The notes beneath the pieces were generated by a model. The model did no database searches and was not told the DNA's origin. It was given only the letters and a program-made list of their open reading frames with translations. From contig MNCI01029487.1 in the NCBI GenBank assembly GCA_015680685.1, forward strand, positions 231,050 to 295,049: DNA of 64,000 bases. Direction: 5' to 3'. Both the position numbers and the translations under genes were made by a program. The DNA comes from Gnetum montanum (lineage: Eukaryota; Streptophyta; Gnetopsida; Gnetales; Gnetaceae). Below are positions 46,776-58,555 of this stretch, in pieces; positions within the stretch are counted from its first letter, which is position 1, and each line of letters begins with the position of its first letter.

Positions 46776-49115
46776 ATGTCTCTCTCATAAGACTATGATA
46801 ACACAACAACTAGCAAGGTAATTCATTGGAGAACCAACGAAATATATGATGACAAAGATGAAGTTTGGAGTACTCAATCTTATGCAGGGGTCTCCTATGT
46901 TCATGAACACCCCAACGGTACTCAAGGACTCTTGTCATCCAACTATGACACCTTTAGTGAGGATGGGACATCCCATAAAATGAGGTGGCCCGTAAGGCCT
47001 AGGACCTTCTCAATGGTTAACAGGAATTTATCCAGGGATGATTGGGAGACTTACAAAAGTCATGATGAGTCTTTCAGTTCTTTCTCTTCCTTTACTCCTT
47101 CGACGTTAGGTCGTGACATGGATGACCATCTCTCAAGGGGTTGGCGTAGAAATAAAAATCAAGGCCATGGGCAAAGTCAGGAACACTAATATGAATGAAG
47201 ACAACATCGTCCCAACTCACAAATTCATAACCTACCTAGTGACGATGAATCCCTACTGGCCACTAAGAGCCTGATGCATATACAAGAGGCTATTCAAATA
47301 TCCTGCAGGCATTGCAAGGAAAGCCATCTACCTAGGCTTGATTTAAATAACTTTCCCAAGTTTTCATAAGGCTATGAATTAGATTCACAACAACATTTAC
47401 GAGCCTTCTACAATGCCTGTGCATGGAAAAATATTGATAATGGGTGGCAAAAGCTTAAGCTCTTTCCTATGACACTCGTTGGCCAAGCAAAAGTATGGTA
47501 CAGGTCTTTAAATCTGAAATCAATTCAACGTTGGCCGACAATGGTAGAACTATTTAATGAAAGATATCAAACCTATGCAAGAGTGTCAACCTCAAGGAAA
47601 CAAATCCAGGAGTGAAAACAAGGGCAACATGAACCCTTGGACATGGCCTTAGAAAGATACTATTCATTGTTAAAAAATTGCCCAGGCCATGGGTTCTTCG
47701 AGGAAAGGCTAATGTAGCACATCATGGATGGGCTTCGTAATGAAACAAGGGAAACCCTAGGGATGTATGCCCCAGGTCAACTATATGAGCTACGAACCCA
47801 CCAATTCCAAGAGTTTATTAAGAGAGTAGCAAGAGAAGAAGGAGGAATAGCTAAATGGGAGAATGTTGAAAGCTATCAACAGGACCAAAATCTCAAAATA
47901 GTAAAGGTCCATGATCATGAAGAGGAGAAATCAACTCACCCCAAGGAGGTGGAATCTCCATCTTTGTCAATACTACAATCACTAGATGAAATTAAGGCAA
48001 AGATCAATAAGATGATGGAATGGGTACATGATGCGGATAATATGCCAACATTATTAGAGGTGGAACCATGCCAAACAGAGAAACAAGACCGAACACCACT
48101 CAACAATCAAAAAGAAGGGTTGAAGGAAGTAAGGATAGGAGCTCAACTACAAATCATACATATCAATGTGACATTTGCCTATATGATCACCCCAAAGGCC
48201 AATGCCCAATCTTGTCACATTTACATGAGCATTGGGAAGGAATGTTACATCCAGATTTTGTACAAAAATACCATGTTCAACCACAGTGGCAAAAATCCCA
48301 ATCATGGGGAAGGCCACTGTCAAACTAGTCACACCCTTCATACCATCTAAACCCAAGCGCTTATTATGTTCAGCATCTTGTTTTCCCAACTATGTCAACA
48401 TCCTCTATTTCACCACATCATTACCATTCTCCTGAGTACTATCAACCCATGTCATCTCCAACAAGATTACCACCTCATGTCCCTTGCACTTCTTCTCACC
48501 CTTAATATTCTCATCATTCACCTCCTTCTACATCGCCACAAGTTGTGCCAAAAGGTTCTGCACCACAACACCAACCCATGAATGTTACTTGTGCTGCTAC
48601 TGTCAACAGTAGTGGAGGTCCTCCACAACGTCGAAAGCGTCTTTTCTTTAGGCATGACCATAAAAAGAGATAGCACGGTTCTGAAACCATTGCATCCACC
48701 AACTCAGCACAAGTCCAATGTTGTGATGCATCTTCTCCCTCGAACTCAATGCCTTCTGTTACCTTATTAGGGCCACCAATCAACACTCCAACAACTATGC
48801 GACCTAATGAATATAACCATGTAGGGAGACATATTAGTCCTTGCATACCATCTTTAGGCACGGGTGTCATAGTGGGTCAACTCTGTATCACATGACCACA
48901 TCTTATAAATTGCCTCACTATGCCAACTTTAATCAAGTGTGTGAACCCCAAGTTGGGTACATTCCAACCACCACATCAAAAGACATCCAGTGGTTTGGAT
49001 ATGACCAGACTCCAATATTTCCAACATGCATGGATCCACATTTTTCATTTATTAATTCTAGCCATGCTCAAAATTTTAGTTATGGGGGATATCCTCCATT
49101 CTAACAAGCAGAATT
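46776..49115 (+). pseudogene. element A gag, broken by stops
   Basis: From ATG 46776 one frame runs to about 48350, interrupted by stops at 46788, 47187, 47196, 47367, about 47615 and about 47715. It holds a Retrotrans_gag domain (FPMTLVGQAKVWYRSLNLKS, LDMALERYYSLLKNCPGHGF, MDGLRNETRETLGMYAPGQL). At about 48070 the frame shifts; the next frame carries a CCHC knuckle CDICLYDHPKGQC (CX2CX3HX4C, the Athila-like spacing) and then a long Pro/Ser/Tyr/His-rich tail to about 49115. An N-terminal SSFSSFTPS serine-rich part precedes the capsid. Closest relative in the window is the gag of family B at 56391. Confidence 0.82.
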
Positions 49116-49322
49116 AATAAATGTTTTTCCTTTTCTTTGATTTTACAATTTTTTTTATTTCTTAGTTTTTCATTTCCAATTTGTTGTTTTATCTTTTTGA
49201 GGGTAATCTCATCGGTGAATAAAATACTCATGTGAGTTGTCAGTCGAGGTGTTGTTCTATGCTATCAAGTCTCAAGTGACTAATTATTTGAATAGTCAGC
49301 CCACAACATCCACCTACCTATT

Positions 49323-49942
49323 CTATTAATAAGAGGTTCTACTCTGGGTACAATGAGATTCTTGTCACCATTAAAACTTAAAGTAATTTTGTGCTCATTA
49401 TGTCTAGAGAGAAAAATATGGACTAAGAGGGAATGACCAGGGTGTGACATCAAGGGGACTTATGGATTCTTTTTGGTGACATCTGTAGGTGCTATCATGT
49501 AGCCTGGTTGTACTAAGATCCTTGTAGATCTAATGAAAAATGTAAATAAGAGTAATAAAGGCACTCAATAAAGAACCTCAATGCTATTCTGGGGGTCCTA
49601 CTGGAAAGACATGCATCCATGCTTGAAGGTTGGCGGCTTCTTCGGTTCACTGTTGGAAAGGAAAAAGTGCCAAAGCAGCTAGAAGAAGAAAAGAAGAAAA
49701 GAAAAGAAAACATCAAAGAAAAGACCAAAAAAGAATGTGTTGCAAAGAAATTCCAAATCACTCCTCCCTTGGACAAAATGCCAAGTGATCGTACACCTTA
49801 CTGTCATGGTGCTCTTATGGTTGTCCATCATTAGATGAAACAATGCGATGTCATTGGTCAGAGGCATGGACTTGGTCTTGATTTTGGAGCAATGGGCTAA
49901 TGACACACTAATCATGCCCTACACTCAGGATTCATTGTGCCT
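49323..49942 (+). repeat. 620-base copy left of the gap
   Basis: Appears identical to 50304-50923 and runs exactly to the first N. Contains GAAGAAAAGAAGAAAAGAAA near 49685. Most likely a contig end. Confidence 0.95.
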
Positions 49943-50303
49943 NNNNNNNNNNNNNNNNNNNNNNNNNNNNNNNNNNNNNNNNNNNNNNNNNNNNNNNNNN
50001 NNNNNNNNNNNNNNNNNNNNNNNNNNNNNNNNNNNNNNNNNNNNNNNNNNNNNNNNNNNNNNNNNNNNNNNNNNNNNNNNNNNNNNNNNNNNNNNNNNNN
50101 NNNNNNNNNNNNNNNNNNNNNNNNNNNNNNNNNNNNNNNNNNNNNNNNNNNNNNNNNNNNNNNNNNNNNNNNNNNNNNNNNNNNNNNNNNNNNNNNNNNN
50201 NNNNNNNNNNNNNNNNNNNNNNNNNNNNNNNNNNNNNNNNNNNNNNNNNNNNNNNNNNNNNNNNNNNNNNNNNNNNNNNNNNNNNNNNNNNNNNNNNNNN
50301 NNN
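49943..50303. other. assembly gap, 361 N
   Basis: Run of N; any reading frame drawn across it is meaningless. Confidence 1.
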
Positions 50304-50923
50304 CTATTAATAAGAGGTTCTACTCTGGGTACAATGAGATTCTTGTCACCATTAAAACTTAAAGTAATTTTGTGCTCATTATGTCTAGAGAGAAAAATAT
50401 GGACTAAGAGGGAATGACCAGGGTGTGACATCAAGGGGACTTATGGATTCTTTTTGGTGACATCTGTAGGTGCTATCATGTAGCCTGGTTGTACTAAGAT
50501 CCTTGTAGATCTAATGAAAAATGTAAATAAGAGTAATAAAGGCACTCAATAAAGAACCTCAATGCTATTCTGGGGGTCCTACTGGAAAGACATGCATCCA
50601 TGCTTGAAGGTTGGCGGCTTCTTCGGTTCACTGTTGGAAAGGAAAAAGTGCCAAAGCAGCTAGAAGAAGAAAAGAAGAAAAGAAAAGAAAACATCAAAGA
50701 AAAGACCAAAAAAGAATGTGTTGCAAAGAAATTCCAAATCACTCCTCCCTTGGACAAAATGCCAAGTGATCGTACACCTTACTGTCATGGTGCTCTTATG
50801 GTTGTCCATCATTAGATGAAACAATGCGATGTCATTGGTCAGAGGCATGGACTTGGTCTTGATTTTGGAGCAATGGGCTAATGACACACTAATCATGCCC
50901 TACACTCAGGATTCATTGTGCCT
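50304..50923 (+). repeat. 620-base copy right of the gap
   Basis: Begins at the first base after the N and repeats 49323-49942; afterwards the sequence continues into new DNA. Confidence 0.95.
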
Positions 50924-51469
50924 AAGGTCAATTACCTCATGTTCCGATCTCTGCAATCCCTTCTATGATTCGTCTCATCTCGTTGTTCATGTATTTTTGA
51001 CTTGTGTCTTGTGTGGCATAGAACTCATACCTCATCACGGTGGTATCTACATGTGTGTGTTTCATGGAACTAGTGTGAATTGCATTTAACCCTTTTAGTG
51101 CCTACAAACATTTTCAAGTGTGGTTACGTAAGGGCATGATAGGTAGGAAACTGCTTTGGGGAGGACTCACTTGCGTAACTTTTTAAATTTGTACTCTTTG
51201 CACATCACCACATCATCTTACACCCTCCAAATATTGCATTGCTATAAACATCTTTCCCTTTTTCATCACTTTAATTCAAACGTTCCTATGCACCACTACA
51301 TGTCCTTTTTCCTTACCCTATTCACAAACTTCATTGTAAAATTCCACTTCATTACACTTCTGGTGCCTTTAGGTCTCTTCAATGTTACCATAGATCTTTC
51401 AAATTAACCTTAAATCCTTCATTTTTTGACCTTGGAAATTCAAAAATTCATCAATTTTACCAAGTACCC

Positions 51470-51660
51470 TATTTTCAAAGGGACATGATATTGGGTATAG
51501 GAACACGATATTGGGTACCCGATATTAGGTCCGACGTGATATCAGGTTCATGCTAGTGGGTACGTAATATTGCGTCTATAAAAATTATATATATGGACCC
51601 CCCATGCACGTCAACATCATTTTTCACTGTTCATGCGAGGGGAGTTGTTGAAATTTTCTT
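51470..51660 (+). promoter_or_regulatory. LTR-U3-like block inside element A
   Basis: Repeated GATATT/GATATC words (GACATGATATTGGGTA, CACGATATTGGGTACCCGA, GACGTGATATCAGG) followed by CTATAAAAATTATATATATG. The layout is like the first 130 bases of the element A LTR. It lies about 500 bases before the second frame and could be an internal promoter or the relic of another LTR. Confidence 0.4.
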
Positions 51661-52099
51661 CCACGAATTTTCTAGCTTGTGCACCTATCATTCAAACATC
51701 AATAACTTGCTCATTAATGCTTCGATTCTCATTCCAATCGAACTTGGTTAAACTTGGAGTGTTTAACTTAGTTGTGGGGGAAGGGTACACTTCAAGTTGC
51801 ACGTAGTTTTTTTTGAGATTCATTGTTGCCCAAAGGATATTATCAAAGGGTAAGTGACCTTTAAAATGCTAAAAATATTTGCCAAATTAATTTTATTTCT
51901 TCACCCAGACCATAAAAATTATTTTTTGAAGTCACCTAATCAAAATTGGGCCCAATATCAAACTTTTAGAGGGATTTTCATGAAAATCTCTAACTCTGAG
52001 TCACACTAAGTAAGAAATGAATCTATTAAGGGCAAGGAGTAAGGTATTAATCTAATTGTGTAAATAACCTTACTGATAATCAATCCTGTGTGATTACAG

Positions 52100-54750
52100 A
52101 TGACCCCTAAAATAGGACAACAAGGAGGACCCTCTCAGGTGCATCCAAACAACCAAGGAGAGGTAGAGACCAAGTGCCTTCTGAAGAACAAGGAGAATAG
52201 GAGGCACAATCATTCAACATTCATCAAGAACCTCTTGTCACTACACAATCAGGGCATGCTGAAGATGGAGACAGTAGGGCACCTAAACAAGGACAACATC
52301 TCACATTGTCTCTTGAATGTATTTAGGCAATGCGTGAAAGGTCCACGTTAGCAACTGTGATTATGGAACTAAATTTTGGACCTTTCATTGAATTTTCCCC
52401 TAAGGTAGTCAAAGACCAACTTAAAGGGTCTCCACTATGGACTGTTCTCTCTGAGATTGGTGATTGGTACCTGGGGGAGACATACCAATTTTGGCACAAC
52501 AAGGAAGAAGGCACCACCATTAATATTGGTGGGATTTCTGTTGATTTCTATGCCAAGACCATTATGAAAGTGTTGAATCTTCCAAACATAGGGCCTAAGG
52601 TTGCTCACCTGTCCACTCACTTTGATGCGAATGCACGCAAGATATGGTTAAAAAGCGCATATGACAAGGAGGATAAAGCATATGGGGAGCTCATGCTTGA
52701 AGAGATGATCTACTTCAAAATTGGCACATATCACATTTTCTCAACAAAAGGATTGAATAGAATTTCCACCTATGTGGGTAGAGGAAGTGCCATCTTGATG
52801 GACAAAGTTGATGCCAACCTACCCCATCTATATCTCATAGAAATTTTAAGGCAATTTGAAGAACATAAGATAGGGAAGTTTGCATTGCCTTTTCCCTGCC
52901 TAATTAGGAAGCTGTGTTGACATGTTGGAATTCTAGGTTACACCAATGACATCCCCAGAAAGGCTCAAAATGCCTCATTTGTTGAATTACTGAAGCCACT
53001 AGCCCCAAGGAAAAGTGCTAGTGAGACATTGGAGCCTGAGCAAGAATAGACGGTGGGGCCCACTGCACCTGAAACTATAGGGCCTAGCCAACTTCTAGAC
53101 ACAAGGCCTAGTTAACAATAGAAAGTGGGGCCCATCACACAACCTACAAGCCAGCAAGACCAACTGCTACCACCACTACAGGACTATCGATCATTGATGA
53201 GCCATATCAGGGCCATCGTTGAATCGGTCAGTTAGGGAAGTTGTGATGAAGCCAATCTCTTCAGGGTCATTGATGATGCCGTATGACCCACAGTCTCAAT
53301 TGATCATGCATGGGGCAAGGTGTCCATCCAAATAAGAGAAGGGAAATCACATTGGTCATAACAAGTCTCTAGAAATGCTACATCTTTTCAAGTGCAACTA
53401 GAAACTGGTGAAGGCACCACAGTAGTGGTCATGCAGCACCAAGATGTAGCAGGAGTAGCAAAAGTGGTCGTAGACCACATCAAAGAATCATTTAATGTCC
53501 CTGTTGTGCCACCGATAGATTTTACAGGAGCATGCGATGCTCAAACCTTGGCCGGTCCCTCAATGACTCCTGTAAATCATGAGGATGTTCTAGATCGGTT
53601 GCTGCAGACAGGACAAGTGATGATGTCCTTATTTGACATCCCTCAAGATGTCATAGCAACATAGTCAGACCTCATCTCTACAAAAGGGAAGCTGGTCATG
53701 GCAGAGGTCAGGGCTGAACATGTAGAGGAGGAGTTAAAAAGACTCCAAGAAAAACTTGTCGCCCTGCAAGCTGCATAGCAGGATCCGTCCCAATTCATCC
53801 CTATAAACTAGCTAGAATCCTTTCAAACAGAGCAGCTAACTAAATTGTTGGAAGAGAATTAAAAAGTGGTAGAGGAAAAAGAGAAGGCTGATTGGGATGC
53901 TTCCAAGGCACAAGCTGAAACATATGCACATGCTAAAGCACTCAAGGCCTCACAAGAAGAAAATAAACACCTCATCGCTGAAAAATCTTCAATTGACCAC
54001 AACAGAAAAACAAAAGAATGTTCTCGAGGAAAATTTTTAGCAATTGCAAGAACAATTAATAAGGGTCAAAGGAGGAGGTACGCGTGATTCGCCAGAAGAC
54101 GACGAGTGAAATAAGCACATGGTAGAATGAGGCCAAGCGACATGAAAAAAAAGGAGCATTTCAAAGATTAGGTGGGGATGTACAAATAAGTGATTGAAAA
54201 AGAAATCTATATGGCCAAAGCCCATATTAACACTCTCAGTGCTCAAAACGCTGATTGGTGGGCCATATTGGATACTTATGCCTTCGCCCACCAAGCAGAC
54301 CTGAAAAGCCGAGACCTGCAAATACAAGATCTCATAGAGTACATGGAGTTGGCAAACTTGCGGTATGCCAACTTAGCCATATTGATAGTAGGACTTCTAA
54401 GAATAGAATTGGAGAAGTAGGTAGCAACCACCTACTCTAAATATGAAACAAAATTTGCTAAACATAAGAAGACATTGCAAATATTAAAAGTAGCAAATTC
54501 TAAATTAGAGATGGTCAAGATCAGTTACCAAGGATAGAAAGATGTTGCAGCGGATTTGGCTCGACAACTCATGGACTACCAAGAACAAAAGGAAAAAGCC
54601 AGAGCCTATGAAGAGGAATCACAGTTATTTGTAGCTTCATATGTCAAGGCCAATTAGATGTTCTCGCAACTGTCGTGCCCATGGGAGGTGCCAACTCCAT
54701 CAAACATTGGAGCATCAACATGGATGGCATAGGATCCCCAGACCAAAGAA
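52100..54750 (+). pseudogene. element A second reading frame, unknown plant transposon protein
   Basis: A coherent protein of about 850 codons in one frame, broken by about 19 stops. The N-terminal third has a globular part (52330-52920): ELNFGPFIEFSPKVVKDQLK, PLWTVLSEIGDWYLGETYQF, INIGGISVDFYAKTIMKVLN followed by LPN. This layout, with a short strand pair and an Inr.L.LP-like helix, resembles the putative plant transposon domain seen in Athila-type and related elements; that is an inference. The middle (53041-53340) is Pro/Gln-rich. The last third (53690-54650) is strongly coiled-coil (VEEELKRLQEKLVALQAA, EEKEKADWDASKAQAETYA). A short part, about 54010-54150, reads better in another frame, returning at an A8 run. 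No catalytic motif seen. It is not a host gene I recognise. Confidence 0.6.
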
Positions 54751-55032
54751 GAAAAGCTCTAGGCGCTCCTTTAGAGACATTCATTTCCAAAGCCTAGAGC
54801 ATAAGATAAGGGGAAGAGACCCATGAAGGAACCACCACTGCCAAGAACTACATGAGTTCCAACAAATTTTTCCTTTTGTAATTTTGTGTCTGTGTCCCAA
54901 TTTTGTTTTGTTCAATCCCACACTACAACATGGGTAATTCCTAGTTAGTTAATAATCTCATACCTATCCACTGTGTAAGCAATTGAACTTGTTCTCATTT
55001 TTGTCCAACTTGACGACAAGTTATTATTCACT

Positions 55033-55042
55033 TATGGGGGTA
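55033..55042 (+). other. polypurine tract of element A
   Basis: TTATGGGGGTA directly before the 3' LTR start TGATGAATTG. Confidence 0.7.
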
Positions 55043-55908
55043 TGATGAATTGTGGTTTGCTAGGCCCTGATATCGGATCCTCGATATCAGGTATGCAATA
55101 TCGCAGCCTGGATAACGATATTGAGTACACGATATTGTGATTCCTGTGTAGGCCTATAAATACAACATTCAGGTGCACAAAAAGAGAGGGGAGTTGGTGA
55201 GTCTAAGGGTAAAGTCTTTTTGTCAGTTTTTAGTTAATTTCAGCTCTTTCCCCAACGTATGCCTGCAGTGTGATGATTGTAATTGTATAGAACCTTTATT
55301 TGAGTGTGACTTACTTGGACATGTACATGACCGGCAATAAAGATCAAGATTACCCCATCATTGCAACATTCACTTAGCTTTTAATTACTTTAATTGTTAA
55401 TTATTTATTGTTGTCTTTTTAGTTCATATTTCCTTTATTGTCATTTACACTTCCTGTTAATTAACGTGGAATGAGTACAACTTAATCATGAACATTTAAG
55501 TATAATTAATTGGTAACCCAGTAGCATATCTAAGAGTGCTTAAGTAATGTGTGCTTGGTAATCCCAGAAGTAGTACACGAGGTCCAAGATGTGTGTGAAT
55601 GACTAAGGACAGATGCTCATCGCACTTAGGTTAGCATAGATTTCATTTCCCATTGCCTATTAGCTTAAATTAATATTATGTTCCATCATCTCTAGGAGTA
55701 GCATTAGTTTAGGATCCCATCATTCACCTCACTCTAGACTAAACCATACGTGACAAAGCAAATACTAATTCAAGTGGGAAGATAGTGAACTACAATCAAC
55801 ATGTAACTATCTAGATACCACAACTAGTTTGTCTGCAGAGTTCAACTAGATTGTACATGCACACTCGTATTTGTATGGTTGAGTGTAGGGGTACCTTGCC
55901 ACTCATCA
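55043..55908 (+). repeat. 3' LTR of element A
   Basis: 866 bases, the same length as the 5' LTR. In a hand alignment of the first 161 bases I count 23 differences, all transitions, no indels. Confidence 0.92.
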
Positions 55909-55913
55909 CCAAC
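55909..55913 (+). repeat. target-site duplication CCAAC, right
   Basis: Matches 45773-45777 exactly; marks the insertion point of element A in the family B LTR. Confidence 0.9.
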
Positions 55914-56252
55914 AATGGATGTGTGAGTTCAGGACATGTACAACAAGCTAGAAATGGACACTCATCACCCTTAGAATAGTTTAAGATTTAATTTTATCAT
56001 TAATTAGATTAAATAATTAATTTTTATATTATTATTTAGTTATTTTAAGGCCCCAATAACATCAATAATCAAATGCCTCACTTTGAACTAAACCATACAT
56101 GATAAAGCTACCACTAGTATACGTAAGAAGACAGTGACCTATGATCAACACTTAATGATTTAGATACCATACTAGTTCTATCCATGGAATTCGACCAAAT
56201 TGCACATGAACACTTGTGATTTGTATGGTTGGGCATAGGGGATATCCATTGC
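55914..56252 (+). mobile_element. LTR of family B, second copy, right part
   Basis: Continues the LTR cut at 45777: block order and end (GGTTGGGCATAGGGG...GCTCATCA) match 44830-45173. Directly followed by a degenerate primer-binding site, TTGGAATTATTGCCAAAGAT. Confidence 0.8.
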
Positions 56253-58530
56253 TCATCATTGGAATTATTGCCAAAGATGGTGCTAGTGATCTAGATTAGT
56301 TATATTACAAATGATCGCTATAAAAGAATTAGTGACTTATCTTTTAAGAAAAATTAATATTTTAAGTCACACACACTATTAAATACAAACATGTCTTATT
56401 CACATAGGGCCTATAGTCCTCACATGATGAGAACACTAGTAGGAGTAATGATAGGATCTATATTGAAAAAAATTGGAATGAACCACTACAAGTAGGAATC
56501 TCATGTACCCATTCTGATCCTTATGATCAAAGACTACATTCAACTATCATGAACAATCATAGAGGGGATGGAACAAGAAGAACCTCAAGATATAGGACCT
56601 CCTTTAAACCTAGAAGAGATGAATTAAGGGATCATAGGAGAAGATATAGAAGCCATGGTGATTCTTCAAAATTACCATCTTCCTCTTCATCTTCAACATC
56701 TAGCTCTGATGAAGATGAACATAGGTATGGATATAGAGATACACTAAGGGGTCAAGATGAAGATAGAAATGGAAATCAAAGACAAGATACAAGGTATCAA
56801 ATGGAGCATAAATGAGATCATCATAATCAGATAAATAGAAATAGAGAACATCACCATGACATATCTAATGATGATGAATCCTTATTGGCTACTAGAAGCA
56901 TGATATAGATCACGAAGGCAATTAGAATACCCCACATGCATCAAAGGGAAAGCCGCATCAAATGAATTAATATGAATAACATTCTTAAATTTGAGGGAGG
57001 CTATAATTCTTATCCATAACATCATTTACAAGCCTTCCATGATGTTTATGCTTTAAAAAATATCAAAATTAAGTGGTAAAAGCCTAAGCTCTTTCCTAGG
57101 AGACTAATAGAAGAAGCTGAAAATTGGTATAGATCATTGGAACCATATTCAATCCACCAATGGTTCACAATGCTTAAGCTCTTTAGCAAAAAATACCAAA
57201 CCTATTCAAGAGGGTCTAATCTAAGAAAAAAAAATCCAATGGTGGAAGCAAGAGAACCATGAATCCCTTAATGCAGCCTTGGGCAAATACTATTCTCTAC
57301 TACATAAATGCCCAAGCCATGGATTTTCTCAAAGAGAGTAGCTTCATCACATCATAGATGGGCTTTGTAATAAAATAAGGGAGACCTTTGGGATCTATTC
57401 CCAAGGAAGATTATCAAAATTGAGAGTCCATCGAATACAAAGGTTGATTGAACATATGGCAAAAGAAGAAGGAGAGCTGTGTACAAGAGAGAGTGTAGAG
57501 AAATATAATTAGGACCCAACTCGTCATAAGAAGGAGGTTTATATTTATGATTAAGAAAAAAAGGTAGCTCTTAATGAGTTGATTTCACAAAAAACCTTGT
57601 TAATATAAAAGTCTATCGCTGTGCTTGAAGCAAGGGTAGATGCAGATGTGGGAGTTGATGAATGAAAAAGTTACAACCAGCTTGAAAATCATAGAGGAGA
57701 AGGTAAAGCAAATAGGATCAAGTGATCAAAATAAGAAGAGGAAAAAGAACAAGGAAATGTGCAAGAACACTTATCGAAAAAAAGTGAAAATAGTTGTAAG
57801 AGAAGAAGTTGTAGACTCAAATTCAAAGAAGGAAGATGGATCTAACATATATTAATATGAACACCTGAAGGGCTATTTCCTAGTTATGTTATATCTACAA
57901 GAATCTGGGGATTTTTCTTTGAATTCCAAGTTTGTGGAAAAGCAAATGCCTGGGAGATCGTCCTATCCACAAGGCAATTATATACATTCCTACAACCAAC
58001 AATGGTACCCAAGTAGGACTTCTTATCAACCTTAAGACTACTATCAACTACAATGGCAAAATCCACAGTCATGGGGGATGCCATCAACAAACCAGCAATA
58101 CCCTTATCACCAGTTGAATCCTTATGGATATTATGTTCAACAACCTATTTTTCCTAATGGTTCTACTTTCCATGCTTTAACTCATTACTATTCCTCAAAT
58201 ACCATCAGCCCACAACATCTCCTATGGGATCACCATCCCATGCCTCTCATCATCTGTAACATTCTCAATACTCTCATACTTCCCTCCAACATATGTTATC
58301 ACCAACAATGTAGGAACAATTGGCATCACAACCTCAATAGAAGAATACCACTTACACCATGAATGTATGAGTGAATGATAATATTAGTAGGTCTTGGCAA
58401 AAGTCTTGAACATGTCAATTCTTTAGGACAATTCCCACACATGTGAATAAAACTAGTAGACTTACTAGCTCATCAGAATTAGCACAAGGACAATATGGTG
58501 CAACCCTCACAAAAACAATGTCTCATAATC
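56253..58530 (+). mobile_element. family B internal region with broken gag
   Basis: After the primer site, an ATG at 56391 (MSYSHRAYS) opens a decayed gag. 56549-56815 is Arg/Ser-rich (RRRYRSHGDSSKLPSSSSSS). About 56880-57500 matches the capsid of element A block by block: DDESLLATRSM, EEAENWYRSLEPYSIHQW, KYYSLLHKCPSHGFS, IIDGLCNKIRETFGIYSQGR. 57640-57855 is a Lys/Glu-rich linker. 58078-58360 is a Tyr/Pro/His-rich tail (PYHQLNPYGYYVQQPIFPNG) like that of A. Frames change at least twice. The two families therefore share Gag but differ in LTR. No pol follows in the window. Confidence 0.75.
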
Positions 58531-58555
58531 CAACGTAAAAGCCAATAACCATTAT

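Larger units (their letters stand above)
45778..55908 (+). mobile_element. element A: Ty3/gypsy-like LTR element without visible pol
   Basis: Bounded by two 866-base LTRs and a CCAAC target duplication. Order: 5' LTR, primer-binding site (46644), gag frame (46776-49115), spacer with an assembly gap, second long frame (52100-54750), polypurine tract, 3' LTR. No protease, RT, RNase H or integrase motif was seen in the 8.4 kb internal part; up to 361 bases are hidden by N. Nominal length 10,131 bases, about 9,150 if the 620-base copies around the gap are one. The primer-binding site and Gag knuckle suggest the Athila/Tat side of gypsy. It is inactive by many stops. Confidence 0.88.

Noticed and set aside
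48514-48870. 118-codon minus-strand frame
   Set aside because: Antisense shadow of the gag C-terminal tail of element A.
49848-50434. Long open frames across 49943-50303
   Set aside because: They are open only because the region is N.
52330-52920. 196-codon open frame as a host gene
   Set aside because: It lies inside element A between its LTRs and continues in frame on both sides past stops, so it is a part of the element's second frame.
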